Source: DATARH01 sp963712835 (GTDB taxonomy: Bacteria; Pseudomonadota; Alphaproteobacteria; ATCC43930; CGMCC-115725). From it: a DNA stretch of 64,000 bases. A program made the translations under genes and the position numbers. The DNA lies in NCBI GenBank assembly GCA_963712835.1, contig CAVQJJ010000006.1, positions 434,001 through 498,000 of the forward strand, read 5' to 3'. Under the pieces are notes generated by a model. That model saw only the letters and a list, made by a program, of their open reading frames with translations, did not search any database and was not told the DNA's origin. The first letter of the stretch is position 1, and each line of letters starts with the position of its first letter. Of this stretch, positions 18,032 through 26,788 are shown one piece after another.

Positions 18032-19338
18032 TCTTCTCGGTCGATCAGGTGAATGAACGAGCCGCAAACCTTGCCGTGCCGCAACCCGGTACGCCCGAGA
18101 TCGTTGCCCGGCGCATCAGCGATGGCGAATAGGGGCTCGCCATATTCTTCGATAATCGTCGCATAATGAAATTCGTGACCGCGAAACACCGCGCCCTCGC
18201 CGCCCAGGGGTCCCGGCGCAAGCAGCCGAGCTGATCGGTAGCCGAGATGCCGCCGCCGTTCGGCAAAACTTGTTGTTAGCGGTAATAGCCCGGCCATGCG
18301 ATGCGCTTTTCCGCTTGCATCGATGAGCGCCCTCCCTAGCACCATATAGCCGCCGCACTCGCCGTAGATCGTCCTGTCGCCGTCGCGAAGGCCGCCGAGA
18401 AAACAATTCGCCGCGCTCAGCTTTGCCGCGTGGAGCTCGGGATAGCCGCCCGGTAGGTAGACTGCGTCGGCGTCCGGAGCGGGAGGCTCGTCTGCGAGCG
18501 GCGAGAAGAAGGAAATCTCCGCGCCCTGCCGCCGCCAGCCGATTAGCGTTGCTTCGTAGGCGAAGAGAAACGCATCGTCGCGCGCCACCGCGATGCGCTG
18601 GCCGATCGGCGACAGGCCCGGCGAGCCGAGCAAAACTTTGCAGCGTGACGGCCTCGCGAGCGAGACAAGCCGGCCGATGTCGCAGCATTCGGCAACTTGC
18701 GCCGCCGCACGATCCAGCAGTCGATCGATATCGGCTACCTCGGCCGCGGGCACCAAGCCCAAATGGCGCGACGCGAGCACCATTTTTTCGTCGCTGGGTA
18801 CGGCCCCGAGCACCGCAATTTCCGGCACACGGCGTGCGATCGCTTCGCTGAGCAGCGCCGCATGACGTGGGCTGGCGACACGGTTGAGGATCACCCCGGC
18901 GAGCGGGACTTGCGAATCATGGCGCGCGAAGCCGGCGATCAGCGCCGCCACCGAAGCACCCTGGCCGCTGGCGTCAACGACCAGCACGACCGGCCACCCG
19001 GTGATCCGGGCCAGTTCCGCTGTCGATCCGGCTTCGCCATCCGGGCCGGCGCCGTCGAACAAGCCCATGACGCCTTCGCAGAGGACGAGGTCGGAGCCGT
19101 CTTTGATTTCTGCGACAAGGCCGGTGAGGGTGGCCGGGCGCATCGCCCATGGGTCGAGATTGAGGCACGGCCGTCCGCTGGCCAGCGCATGGAAAGTGGA
19201 GTCGATGTAGTCGGGCCCACATTTCGCGGCCGCGATGCGGATGCCGCGGTCGCGCAAATAGCGCAGCAGGCCGGCGACGATCAGCGTCTTGCCGCTGCCC
19301 GATTTGGGCGCGGCGAAAATGATGCCGTCGTCGGTCAT
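18028..19338 (-). CDS. cobB: Cobyrinate a,c-diamide synthase
   Basis: This 436-residue CobB/CbiA enzyme uses ATP and glutamine to amidate side chains a and c of the corrin ring. The N-terminal dethiobiotin-synthase-like domain has P-loop 'APKSGSGKT' (residues 10-18), 'KCGPDYIDSTFHALAS' and 'GVMGLFDG'. The C-terminal class I glutamine amidotransferase has 'YLPGGYPELHAAKLS' and the nucleophile Cys in 'YGECGGYMVLGRAL', with a closing 'GHEFHY' His. It is translated after cobA with a four-base overlap, forming a two-gene unit divergent from cbiD. Confidence 0.95.
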
Positions 19339-20126
19339 CCTTTACCGTACCAAGCCAGCATCTCGTGCAGCCGCACGACCTCGCCGACGGCGATGATCGC
19401 CGGGCTCTCGACGCCGGGCGCGGCACGCCGAGCTTCGGCGAGCGTCGTCGTCACCACGCGCTGCGCGGCTGTCGTCGCTTTGCTGATGATCGCCACGGGC
19501 TCGTCCGGCGCGCGGCCGGCCGCGATCAGCCGCGCGGCGATATCCTCGAGGTGGGTCAGCGCCATGTAGAGCACGATGACCGGAGATCCCTTGGCGATCG
19601 CCGCCCAATTGGGCGCGCTGTGCTCTTCGCCTGGTACCGCGCCGTCGCTGTTATGCCCGGTGATGAGCGTCACGGCGGAGTTGATGCCGCGATGCGTCAA
19701 CGGGATGCCGGCATAGGCGAGCCCGCCGATCGCCGCGGTGATGCCGGGCACGATGCGGAACGGGATCCCGGCTTCGGCCAACGCCAGCGCCTCCTCGCCG
19801 CCGCGTCCGAAGACGCAAGGGTCGCCGCCCTTGAGCCGGAGCACGCGCTTACCATCTCGGGCGAGCGCGATCAGCCGGGCCGAGATGTCGGGTTGGCGCG
19901 GCGACGGCCGGCCGCCGCGCTTGCCGGCGTCCTCGATCGCTGTGCCCGGCCGCGCCAGGTGGAGAATGCGCGGGTCGACCAGCGCGTCGCAGACGATGGC
20001 GTCGGCGCCGTCGAGCGCGTGCAGCGCCAGCACCGATAAGAGGCCGGGGTCACCCGGTCCGGCGCCGACCAGCCAGACATGACCGGGCTTCAACTCGGGA
20101 AGCGCGAGGCGCGAAAGGTCGCTCAT
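19335..20126 (-). CDS. cobA: Uroporphyrinogen-III C-methyltransferase
   Basis: This 263-residue SUMT enzyme methylates C2 and C7 of uroporphyrinogen III to give precorrin-2, the entry to B12 (and siroheme). Family marks are 'VWLVGAGPGDPGLLS', 'VLRLKGGDPCVFGRGGEEA', 'GIPFRIVPGITAA', 'GIPLTHR' and 'YMALTHLEDIA'. It lacks the CysG dehydrogenase-ferrochelatase domain, so it is the dedicated single-domain form. The Met at 20126 starts just before the family region; the frame runs a further 14 codons upstream. Only 45 bases separate it from divergent cbiD. Confidence 0.95.
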   Translation of the reverse strand: MSDLSRLALPELKPGHVWLVGAGPGDPGLLSVLALHALDGADAIVCDALVDPRILHLARPGTAIEDAGKRGGRPSPRQPDISARLIALARDGKRVLRLKGGDPCVFGRGGEEALALAEAGIPFRIVPGITAAIGGLAYAGIPLTHRGINSAVTLITGHNSDGAVPGEEHSAPNWAAIAKGSPVIVLYMALTHLEDIAARLIAAGRAPDEPVAIISKATTAAQRVVTTTLAEARRAAPGVESPAIIAVGEVVRLHEMLAWYGKG

Positions 20127-20171
20127 GTGTCGCAAGGTAGTCAGGAGCGCGGGTTTTGCTAAGATCATTCT

Positions 20172-21272
20172 ATGGCACGGCAGGAACCCAGACCGCTGCG
20201 CCGCGGATGGACGACCGGCGCTTGCGCCGCGGCCGCCGCGCGCGCCGCGTTCGCCGCGCTGTTGACCGGCGACTTTCCCGATCCCGTGACCATCCGCTTG
20301 CCGCGCGGGCAGAAGCCGAGTTTTCCGCTGGCGTTGTCACAAATGGCCGAGGGTCGCGCCCGCGCGGGCGTCGTCAAGGATGCTGGCGACGACCCCGATG
20401 TCACGCACGGCGCGACGATCGTCGCCGAGGTGGCATGGGCCGAGCCCGGCTCCGGCGTCACCTTCGCCGCCGGCGACGGCGTCGGCACGGTGACCCGGCC
20501 GGGCCTGCAGCTTGGCGTGGGCGAGCCGGCGATCAACCCGGCGCCGCGCGCGATGATCCGGGAGGCGCTTGACGAACTGGCCGAGGCCAACGGCGCGCCG
20601 CCACCCGACGTCACCGTGACGATCGCGATCCCGGGCGGCGAGCGCTTCGCGGAAAAGACGATGAACGCGCGGCTCGGCATCGTCGGCGGCTTGTCGGTCC
20701 TCGGCACGACCGGGATCGTCGTGCCCTATTCCTGCGCGTCCTGGGTGCACTCGATCCATCGCGGCATCGATGTGGCGCGCGCCGCCGGGCTCGACCATAT
20801 CGCCGCCGCGACCGGCGCCACTTCGGAGCGCGCGGTGCAGCGACTTTACGCGCTGCCCGACCACGCGCTGATCGACATGGGCGATTTTGTCGGCGGCACG
20901 CTGAAGTACCTACGCAGCCATCCGCTGCCGCGTCTGACCCTGGCCGGTGGTTTCGCCAAAATGGCGAAGTTCGCGAGCGGCCATCTCGACTTGCATTCGT
21001 CGAAGAGCGCGGTCGATCCGGCGATGCTGTCGAAGATGCTGGCGGCGACGGGCGCTGGCCACTCGACCCTGACTGCGGCGCGGAAGAGCGAAAGCGCCGG
21101 GGCTGTGCTCGTTGCCGCCGGCCCCTGGGCGCCGGCTCTTGCCGACGGCATTGCGCGGCGCGCGCGCGAAGTGGCGCTGGCGACGCTCTCCGGCGCCACC
21201 GCTGTCGAGGTCGCGATCGTCGACCGTGGCGGCGGATTCCTGGCGCGGGCGGGCGCCGAGGGACTCTCATGA
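20172..21272 (+). CDS. cbiD: Cobalt-precorrin-5B C1-methyltransferase
   Basis: This 366-residue CbiD protein methylates C1 of the contracted corrin ring. The N-terminal 'LRRGWTTGACAAAAARAAF' motif is diagnostic, as are 'NPAPRAMIREAL', 'LSVLGTTGIVVPYS' and 'GDFVGGTLKYL'. In the aerobic pathway this step is done by CobF together with deacylation; no cobF is seen here, and CbiD plus the CbiG domain at 23385-25193 take the anaerobic-type route. The gene leads a plus-strand unit cbiD-cobK-ankyrin, each joined by ATGA-type overlaps, and diverges from cobA. Confidence 0.95.
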   Translation: MARQEPRPLRRGWTTGACAAAAARAAFAALLTGDFPDPVTIRLPRGQKPSFPLALSQMAEGRARAGVVKDAGDDPDVTHGATIVAEVAWAEPGSGVTFAAGDGVGTVTRPGLQLGVGEPAINPAPRAMIREALDELAEANGAPPPDVTVTIAIPGGERFAEKTMNARLGIVGGLSVLGTTGIVVPYSCASWVHSIHRGIDVARAAGLDHIAAATGATSERAVQRLYALPDHALIDMGDFVGGTLKYLRSHPLPRLTLAGGFAKMAKFASGHLDLHSSKSAVDPAMLSKMLAATGAGHSTLTAARKSESAGAVLVAAGPWAPALADGIARRAREVALATLSGATAVEVAIVDRGGGFLARAGAEGLS

Positions 21273-22045
21273 GCACGCGGCTGCTGATCCTCGGCGGCAC
21301 CGGCGAGGCGGCGGCGTTGGCGCGTGGCGTGCTCGCCCGCTTCGGTGACGCGATCGAGATGACGACGGCGCTCGCCGGGCGCACCCGTCATCCCGGTCCG
21401 ATCCCGGGGATGGTGAGGATCGGCGGCTTCGGCGGCGCGGCCGGGCTCGCCGATTATCTCGCCGCGCAGCGCATCGAGCGGGTGATCGATGCGACGCATC
21501 CCTTCGCCGCGGAAATCTCCAGCGCCGCGCGTCTCGCCTGCGACCAGACGCGTGTGCCACGCCTCCTGCTGCTGCGCCCGGCGTGGCGCCGTCATCCGCT
21601 CGACCGTTGGATTGAGGTCGACAGCATCGAAGCCGCGGCGCAGATCGTCGGCCGGGTCGGCCGCCGGGCGTTTTTGACGGTCGGCGCCAGCGATGTCGGG
21701 GCTTTCGCGACGGCCAATGGCGTGCGCTTCGTGGTGCGCATGATCGACCCGCCGCGCGAGCGATTGCCGCTGCGCTTTCATGAGGTGGTGCTGGGTCGCG
21801 GACCGTTCACGCTGAACGACGAGCGCCATCTCTTACAGCGGCATGCGGTCGACGTGCTGGTGTGCAAGGCAAGCGGCGGCGCGGCGACCGAGGCGAAGCT
21901 GGCGGCGGCGCGCGATTTGAGTTTGCCTGTGATCATGGTGCGGCGTCCGCCGATGGAGCGCGGTCTCTCGGTCGATACGGTCGATGCCGCGCTCGATTGG
22001 CTTGCCGGGCTCGAAGAGCGACCGGGGGCGCGGAGGATGTCATGA
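21269..22045 (+). CDS. cobK: Precorrin-6A / cobalt-precorrin-6A reductase
   Basis: This 258-residue CobK/CbiJ reductase reduces the macrocycle of (cobalt-)precorrin-6A using NADPH. The start 'LLILGGTGEAAALARG' is a nucleotide-binding loop; 'VIDATHPFAAEISSAA', 'FLTVGASDVGAFA' and 'LVCKASGGAATEAKL' are family motifs. The length is normal. It overlaps cbiD by four bases (ATGA) and the following ankyrin gene by four bases, so all three are probably translated in series. Confidence 0.94.
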   Translation: MSTRLLILGGTGEAAALARGVLARFGDAIEMTTALAGRTRHPGPIPGMVRIGGFGGAAGLADYLAAQRIERVIDATHPFAAEISSAARLACDQTRVPRLLLLRPAWRRHPLDRWIEVDSIEAAAQIVGRVGRRAFLTVGASDVGAFATANGVRFVVRMIDPPRERLPLRFHEVVLGRGPFTLNDERHLLQRHAVDVLVCKASGGAATEAKLAAARDLSLPVIMVRRPPMERGLSVDTVDAALDWLAGLEERPGARRMS

Positions 22046-22620
22046 AGAGGCGGTTCGGGGGGATTTTCGCCGCGGCGGTGGTCGTCGCGCTGGCGCCGGG
22101 CGCGCGGGCGCAGCTCGACCTCAACCCGTTTGGGGCCTACTACAAGAACATCCCGCGGGCGGCGAAGGCGAACGACGTTGGGAAGGTCCGCCAGCTGCTC
22201 GGCGACGGCGCCAGCCCCAATCAGACCGACGAGGACGGGGCCACCACGGGCATGCACGTTTCCGCGGCGAGCGGCAATCTGCAGATTATGGCGATCCTCT
22301 ATAAGGCCGGCGCCGATATAAATGCGCGAGATGCGGTCGGCGATTCGCCGCTCGACCTCGCGGCCGAGCACGACCAGCTCCAGGCCGCGAAGCTGCTCCT
22401 CGAAATGAAGGCGCGCGTGAACGACCAGGACAAGAACGGCATGACCGCGCTGATGTTCGCCGCCAAGATCGGCGATATCGAAATGGTTCGGGCCATGCTG
22501 GAGGCGGGCGCTAATCCGACCATGAGCGACTACACCGGCCGCGATGCGGTAGGCTGGGCGCAGGAATCGCATCGCCCGCTGGTCGTCCAGGCGCTGAGGA
22601 GCGCCCAGGCCAAGCATTGA
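22042..22620 (+). CDS. Exported ankyrin-repeat protein
   Basis: This 192-residue protein has an N-terminal signal peptide (MKRRFGGIFAAAVVVALAPGARA, cleavage near ARA-Q). About four ankyrin repeats follow: 'NDVGKVRQLLGDGASPNQTD', 'TTGMHVSAASGNLQIMAI', 'GDSPLDLAAEHDQLQAAKLL' and 'GMTALMFAAKIGDIEMVRAM'. It is predicted to be periplasmic and to bind another protein. It has no known place in B12 synthesis, yet its ATG overlaps the cobK stop. It ends nine bases from the convergent end of cobM. The open frame upstream of 22042 shadows cobK. Confidence 0.85.
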   Translation: MKRRFGGIFAAAVVVALAPGARAQLDLNPFGAYYKNIPRAAKANDVGKVRQLLGDGASPNQTDEDGATTGMHVSAASGNLQIMAILYKAGADINARDAVGDSPLDLAAEHDQLQAAKLLLEMKARVNDQDKNGMTALMFAAKIGDIEMVRAMLEAGANPTMSDYTGRDAVGWAQESHRPLVVQALRSAQAKH

Positions 22621-22629
22621 CGGCTTTCG

Positions 22630-23388
22630 TCAAGGACGGCGCGGCCGCAGTACGTGGTGGTGGTCGGCGGCGTAAAGCCGGCTGTCGCTGCCCTCGCCGG
22701 CAAGCGCCGGGCCGACCAGGATCAGCGCCGTGCGGGTAATACCAGCTGTCTTCGCCGCGCCGCGGATCGTCGCCAGCGTGCCGCGGATCAGCAATTCGTC
22801 GGGCCAAGTCACACGATAGGCGACCACCGCGGGGCACTCAGCGCCATAGTGCGGCGCGAGCGCGCGGACGACCCGCGCCAGATTGGCGATCGACAGATGG
22901 ATCGCCAGCGTCGCGCCGGTGGCGGCGAGGCGCTCCAACACCTCTCCCTTGGGCATCGCCGAAGAGCGCGTCGCGGTGCGCGTCAGGATCACGGTTTGCG
23001 CGACATCGGGCAGCGTCAGCTCGGCGCGCAACGCCGCCGCCGCCGCGGCAAAGGCCGGCACACCCGGCGTCACGTCGTAGGGGATATCGAGCCGATCGAG
23101 GCGGCGCATTTGCTCGGCGATCGCGCCGTAGAGCGACGGGTCGCCGGAATGCACCCGCGCGACATCGAGGCCCTTGGCGTGCGCGGCGGTCATCTCCGCG
23201 ATGATTTCGTCGAGCGTCAGCGACGCGGTGTCGACGACACGAGCGTCCGGCGGTGCGGCGGCGACGATTTCCGCCGGCACCAGCGAACCGGCATAAAGGC
23301 AGACCGGGCATTTTTCGATAAGGCGCGATCCCCGCACGGTGATGAGGTCGGCGGCGCCCGGCCCGGCGCCGATGAAGTGAACCGTCAC
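22630..23388 (-). CDS. cobM: Precorrin-4 C11-methyltransferase
   Basis: This 252-residue SAM-dependent methylase of the CobM/CbiF family methylates C11. It opens with 'VHFIGAGPGAADLITVRG' and has 'CPVCLYAGSLVP', 'VARVHSGDPSLYGAIAEQM', 'DVTPGVPAFAAAAAAL' and 'TRTALILVGPAL', all typical. The start is GTG at 23386-23388, overlapping the TGA of the cbiG-cobJ gene (GTGA); the long open frame upstream of it is only a shadow. It is the last gene of the nine-gene minus-strand unit and is convergent with the ankyrin gene. Confidence 0.94.
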   Translation of the reverse strand: MTVHFIGAGPGAADLITVRGSRLIEKCPVCLYAGSLVPAEIVAAAPPDARVVDTASLTLDEIIAEMTAAHAKGLDVARVHSGDPSLYGAIAEQMRRLDRLDIPYDVTPGVPAFAAAAAALRAELTLPDVAQTVILTRTATRSSAMPKGEVLERLAATGATLAIHLSIANLARVVRALAPHYGAECPAVVAYRVTWPDELLIRGTLATIRGAAKTAGITRTALILVGPALAGEGSDSRLYAADHHHVLRPRRP

Positions 23389-25193
23389 TGCGTCGAATAT
23401 CCGCGCGGCGTGTAAAGGCGCGGGCTGCCGCCGGCGGCGACCCGGGTCGTGCTGCTGCCAATAATGACGATGGTCAGCATATCGATCTCCGCTTCGGCGA
23501 GTGCGCCGAGCGTCGTCACGCAACAGGTTTCGCCGCTCCGGCCGAGATTGCGCGCGATCAGCACCGGGGTCGCCGCCGCCCGGTGCGCTGACAAGATCGC
23601 CGCTGCTTCGGCCAACCCTTCCTGGCGCCGTGCCGAGCGCGGATTGTAGAGTGCGACGACGAAATCTCCCGCCGCGGCCGCCTCGATCCGCGCGCGGATC
23701 ACGGGCCACGGCGTCATCAGGTCGGACAAGGAGATCGCGCAGAAATCATGGCCGAGCGGCGCGCCGGCGCGGGCGGCGGCGGCTTGCATCGCACTCACTC
23801 CCGGCGACACGATGACCTCAACCGCGCCCCAGTCGCGCCGCTCGCTTCCATCCAGCAGCTCGAAAACCAGCGCGGCCAGCCCATAAATTCCCGCATCGCC
23901 CGACGAGACCAGTGCCACGTTCTTGCCGGCGGCGGCGAGGTCGAGCGCCAGTCGGGCGCGCTCCGCCTCGGCGCCGATGGGACTCGTATGCAGGGTTTTG
24001 CCGTGCGCCGCGCCGTCGAGCAGATCGAGATAGAGGCTGTAGCCGACAAGATCGCTCGCCCGCGCGATCAGCGCGCTCGCCTCGGGTGTCCGCCAAGCCG
24101 CGTCGCCGGGTCCGATGCCGACGACCGCCAGCCGGCCGCGTCCCCGACCGATCGCGCTCGCATCGATCGGCAATGCGGCGCGAGCGATCGCGCAGGTCGC
24201 GCCGCGCGACTTGCGTTTGGTGACGACCAGCGTCCCTCCCCCGCCCGCCGCGGCGAGCGCCGCCCCCTCGGCAACCCCCCAGCAGCCGGAGGCGTGAAAC
24301 GCCGCTTCGGAGCGCTCGGTGAGGCGCGGCGTCTCCTCGAGCAGCCGGGCGGAGGAAAAAAATTGGGCGGGGACACCGAGCCGCTCGGCCAGGGCGTGTA
24401 TCCCGGGCTCATCGAGTTTCAGTTCGATGGAGACAACGGAGGCGACCGCTTCCGGAGCCAGCTCCGCTGCCGCCAGGCTTTCATCGGTGAGCGCGGCGAT
24501 TTCATCCGCCGGGCAGAAGCGCTCGCACCCAATGCCCAGCGCCAACACCGGCGGGTGAAAGACCAGCGCTATTTCGTCACTGGCGGCCCGGCGATCAGTC
24601 ACCCGCACCGCGTGCTCGGCGTCGTCGGCCCAGGCAATGCTGCCGGCGCGCAGCCAGTCGGCGCAACCGATTTCATCCCGCAGCGCGACCGGCTTCCCGG
24701 CGATCAGCGCCGCGGCAACCGGTTTCACGCGCTCTGGATTGGCGATCGTCCAGCCCTCCGGCGGCTCGTCGAGCGCCAGCCCCAGTCGAAGATCACCTGC
24801 GGTGGTAATTGCAGCGACGCCGCCCAGCGCGTCGGCCAGCGCGAGGGCGATCCGGTTGGCGCCGTGATGACCGCCGAGCAGCGGCACCGCCACCGAGCCA
24901 TCCTCGGCCAAAGCGACGACCGGCGGCTCGGCGCGCTTGTCGTCGATCAGCGGCGCCAGCGCGCGGATCAGAATGCCGCTGGCGCACAGCCCGACAATCG
25001 GCCGCCCGGCGGCGAACAGCTCGCGCAGATGCGGCGTCACGCGGTCGTATGTCTCGTTCCATTCGCCGGGCACCGCGCGCGGCCCGTGCAGCGTGGCGCC
25101 CGGCAGCAGATCGCGCGCCCGGCGCCCGAGCGCCGCGCCGCTCGGGCCAAGCACCACGATCGCGGCACGCTCAGCCAAAGGGCTATTGGGCAT
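23385..25193 (-). CDS. cobJ: Fused cobalt-precorrin-5A hydrolase (CbiG) and precorrin-3B C17-methyltransferase (CobJ)
   Basis: This protein of about 602 residues joins two pathway enzymes. Residues 1 to about 330 are CbiG: 'VGLCASGILIRALAPLI' and 'VPLLGGHHGANRIALALA' in the N-terminal part, and 'ALGIGCERFCPADEIAAL' opening the C-terminal part. CbiG opens the delta-lactone and releases acetaldehyde. From about residue 350 comes CobJ/CbiH: 'RLAVVGIGPGDAAWRTPEA', 'LVSSGDAGIYGLAALVFELL', 'IVSPGVSAMQAAAARAG' and 'VVALYNPRSARRQ'. CobJ contracts the ring while methylating C17. The Met at 25193 (MPNSPLAERA) lies inside the end of the upstream mutarotase gene (11-base overlap). No separate cobG is seen, consistent with an oxygen-independent ring contraction. 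Confidence 0.94.
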   Translation of the reverse strand: MPNSPLAERAAIVVLGPSGAALGRRARDLLPGATLHGPRAVPGEWNETYDRVTPHLRELFAAGRPIVGLCASGILIRALAPLIDDKRAEPPVVALAEDGSVAVPLLGGHHGANRIALALADALGGVAAITTAGDLRLGLALDEPPEGWTIANPERVKPVAAALIAGKPVALRDEIGCADWLRAGSIAWADDAEHAVRVTDRRAASDEIALVFHPPVLALGIGCERFCPADEIAALTDESLAAAELAPEAVASVVSIELKLDEPGIHALAERLGVPAQFFSSARLLEETPRLTERSEAAFHASGCWGVAEGAALAAAGGGGTLVVTKRKSRGATCAIARAALPIDASAIGRGRGRLAVVGIGPGDAAWRTPEASALIARASDLVGYSLYLDLLDGAAHGKTLHTSPIGAEAERARLALDLAAAGKNVALVSSGDAGIYGLAALVFELLDGSERRDWGAVEVIVSPGVSAMQAAAARAGAPLGHDFCAISLSDLMTPWPVIRARIEAAAAGDFVVALYNPRSARRQEGLAEAAAILSAHRAAATPVLIARNLGRSGETCCVTTLGALAEAEIDMLTIVIIGSSTTRVAAGGSPRLYTPRGYSTQ

Positions 25194-26064
25194 CGAGCCG
25201 GATCCGCGTCGCCATCTCATGCGCGGCCCCCGCCGCCAGCGTGATCCGGTTGTCGGCGACATTGCCGGTCTCGACGCACACGAAGCCGCGCCAATTGTCG
25301 GCGCCGAGATCGCTCATCGCCGCCGCTTTCTCAGGCCATGGGTTCCACACGATGGTCGAGGCGCCGCCGCTTTTCTCGATCACGATCCGCCGGTTCCAGC
25401 CGGGGTCGCTGATCGCCAGCCGGTCGGGCACGTCGAGATAGACGCGGTCGGTTTCCTTCGTCAGCCGCAGCGGCGCGCCGGCGGCCGGGCAGCGCCGCAT
25501 ATTATCCGTCTTATCGATAAAGCCCCGGTTCTCCAGCCCCGAAACCGAGATGCGCTCGACGTCGGACACGGCGAAATAGCTGTGCAGCGCTTCCTCGAAC
25601 ATTGCCGGATGCGGCGAGGTATTTCGAACTTCGAGATGAAGCCGCAGCTCATCGCCGAACACGGCGCGGTAGGTAAGGCCAAACCCCTCTGCTGCCAGCG
25701 ACAATTCGAGGGTGACGCCATCGGCCGTTTCCGCGGCGCTATCGAGCTGCCACGGCGCGGTGCGCACGAAACCGTGCTGCGGCGCCTTCGGGTCGGTCGG
25801 ATGCGGCCCGAACCACGGGAAAATAACCGGGATACCGCCGCGGATCGCCTTGTCAGGCGCGAGAACGGCGCGGCTGCCGACAAAGATGACCGGACGCGCC
25901 CCAATTGGCTGCCATGCCGTGACCTGCGCGCCTTGCAGGACGAGTTCGCCGGTCATGCCGCTGCGCGACATCACGGCCTTGACCAAGCCATCGCCGGCTT
26001 CAACGAAATCCAGCGCTCCGGCGATGCGGAACCGGCTGGCGAGTTCAACGGCGTTCATGGTCAT
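25183..26064 (-). CDS. D-hexose-6-phosphate mutarotase (YeaD-like aldose 1-epimerase)
   Basis: This protein of about 293 residues is an aldose-1-epimerase-fold enzyme of the YeaD group. Family marks are 'ELVLQGAQVTAWQP', 'IRGGIPVIFPWFGPHP', 'QHGFVRTAPWQL' (catalytic His), 'EEALHSYFAVSDV' and the closing 'FVCVETGNV' (catalytic Glu). It interconverts alpha and beta hexose-6-phosphates. It has no known link to B12 but lies inside the minus-strand cobalamin unit, 31 bases after cobI and overlapping cbiG-cobJ by 11 bases. The start is uncertain among Met 26082, 26064 and 26058. Confidence 0.88.
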   Translation of the reverse strand: MTMNAVELASRFRIAGALDFVEAGDGLVKAVMSRSGMTGELVLQGAQVTAWQPIGARPVIFVGSRAVLAPDKAIRGGIPVIFPWFGPHPTDPKAPQHGFVRTAPWQLDSAAETADGVTLELSLAAEGFGLTYRAVFGDELRLHLEVRNTSPHPAMFEEALHSYFAVSDVERISVSGLENRGFIDKTDNMRRCPAAGAPLRLTKETDRVYLDVPDRLAISDPGWNRRIVIEKSGGASTIVWNPWPEKAAAMSDLGADNWRGFVCVETGNVADNRITLAAGAAHEMATRIRLDAQ

Positions 26065-26095
26065 CGCTCCATCCTTGCGCAATCATTCACGCCAA

Positions 26096-26788
26096 TCATT
26101 CACGAGTGGGGCGCACCAGCGCCATCGCGAAGTAGGGAACGCTCGCCGGGTCGATTTCCGCGAAGCGCGCGACGCGCTCGCGCGCCTGGCTTGCGCGCTC
26201 GACATAGATCGTCTCGCCGAGCAGCCCCACTCTGTCGAGCACTCGCCGCAATTTCTCCGCATGGCGGCCGAGCTTGATGATCGCCGCGCTGTCGCACCCG
26301 GCCAGACGGCGGACGATTTCCTCCTCCGGCAATGTCGCCGGGATGACCGTCACCGTCTCGTCGCGTTGGACGAGCGGCGTTGCCGCCGCGGCCGCGCAAG
26401 CGACCAGCGACGAGACGCCGGGCACGATCCCCACCCGGTAGCGCGGCGCGAGCCGGGCGAAGATCGGTGCGAAGCTGCCGTAGAAGAACGGATCGCCCTG
26501 GCACAGGAACGCGACGTTATGTCCGCGATCGAGCTCGGCCGCAATCGCCTCGGCGGCGCTGTCGTAAATCTTCGCGGGCGGCGGGCCGGGACGCATCGGA
26601 AAGGCGATGGCGATCTCGCGCTGCGCCGGCGCGATCCACTCGGCGACGATCGAGCGCGCGAAGCTTTCGCCGCTTTCCGGCGCGGGATAGGCGACGACCG
26701 CCGCGCCGCGCAGCAGACGCAGCGCCTTCAAGGTCACCAGCTCCGGGTCACCCGGCCCGAGCCCTAGGCCGAAAAGTTGCCCGGTCAT
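26096..26788 (-). CDS. cobI: Precorrin-2 C20-methyltransferase
   Basis: This 230-residue CobI/CbiL enzyme methylates C20 of precorrin-2 (or its cobalt form). Visible motifs are 'GLGLGPGDPELVTLKAL', 'VVAYPAPESGESFARSI', 'VAFLCQGDPFFYGSF', 'VGIVPGVSSLVACAA' and 'VYIV/IIKLGRHAEKL'-like strands near the end, with 'YFAMALVRP' closing. The length is normal. The start overlaps the stop of the upstream GT39 gene by four bases. Confidence 0.94.
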   Translation of the reverse strand: MTGQLFGLGLGPGDPELVTLKALRLLRGAAVVAYPAPESGESFARSIVAEWIAPAQREIAIAFPMRPGPPPAKIYDSAAEAIAAELDRGHNVAFLCQGDPFFYGSFAPIFARLAPRYRVGIVPGVSSLVACAAAAATPLVQRDETVTVIPATLPEEEIVRRLAGCDSAAIIKLGRHAEKLRRVLDRVGLLGETIYVERASQARERVARFAEIDPASVPYFAMALVRPTRE

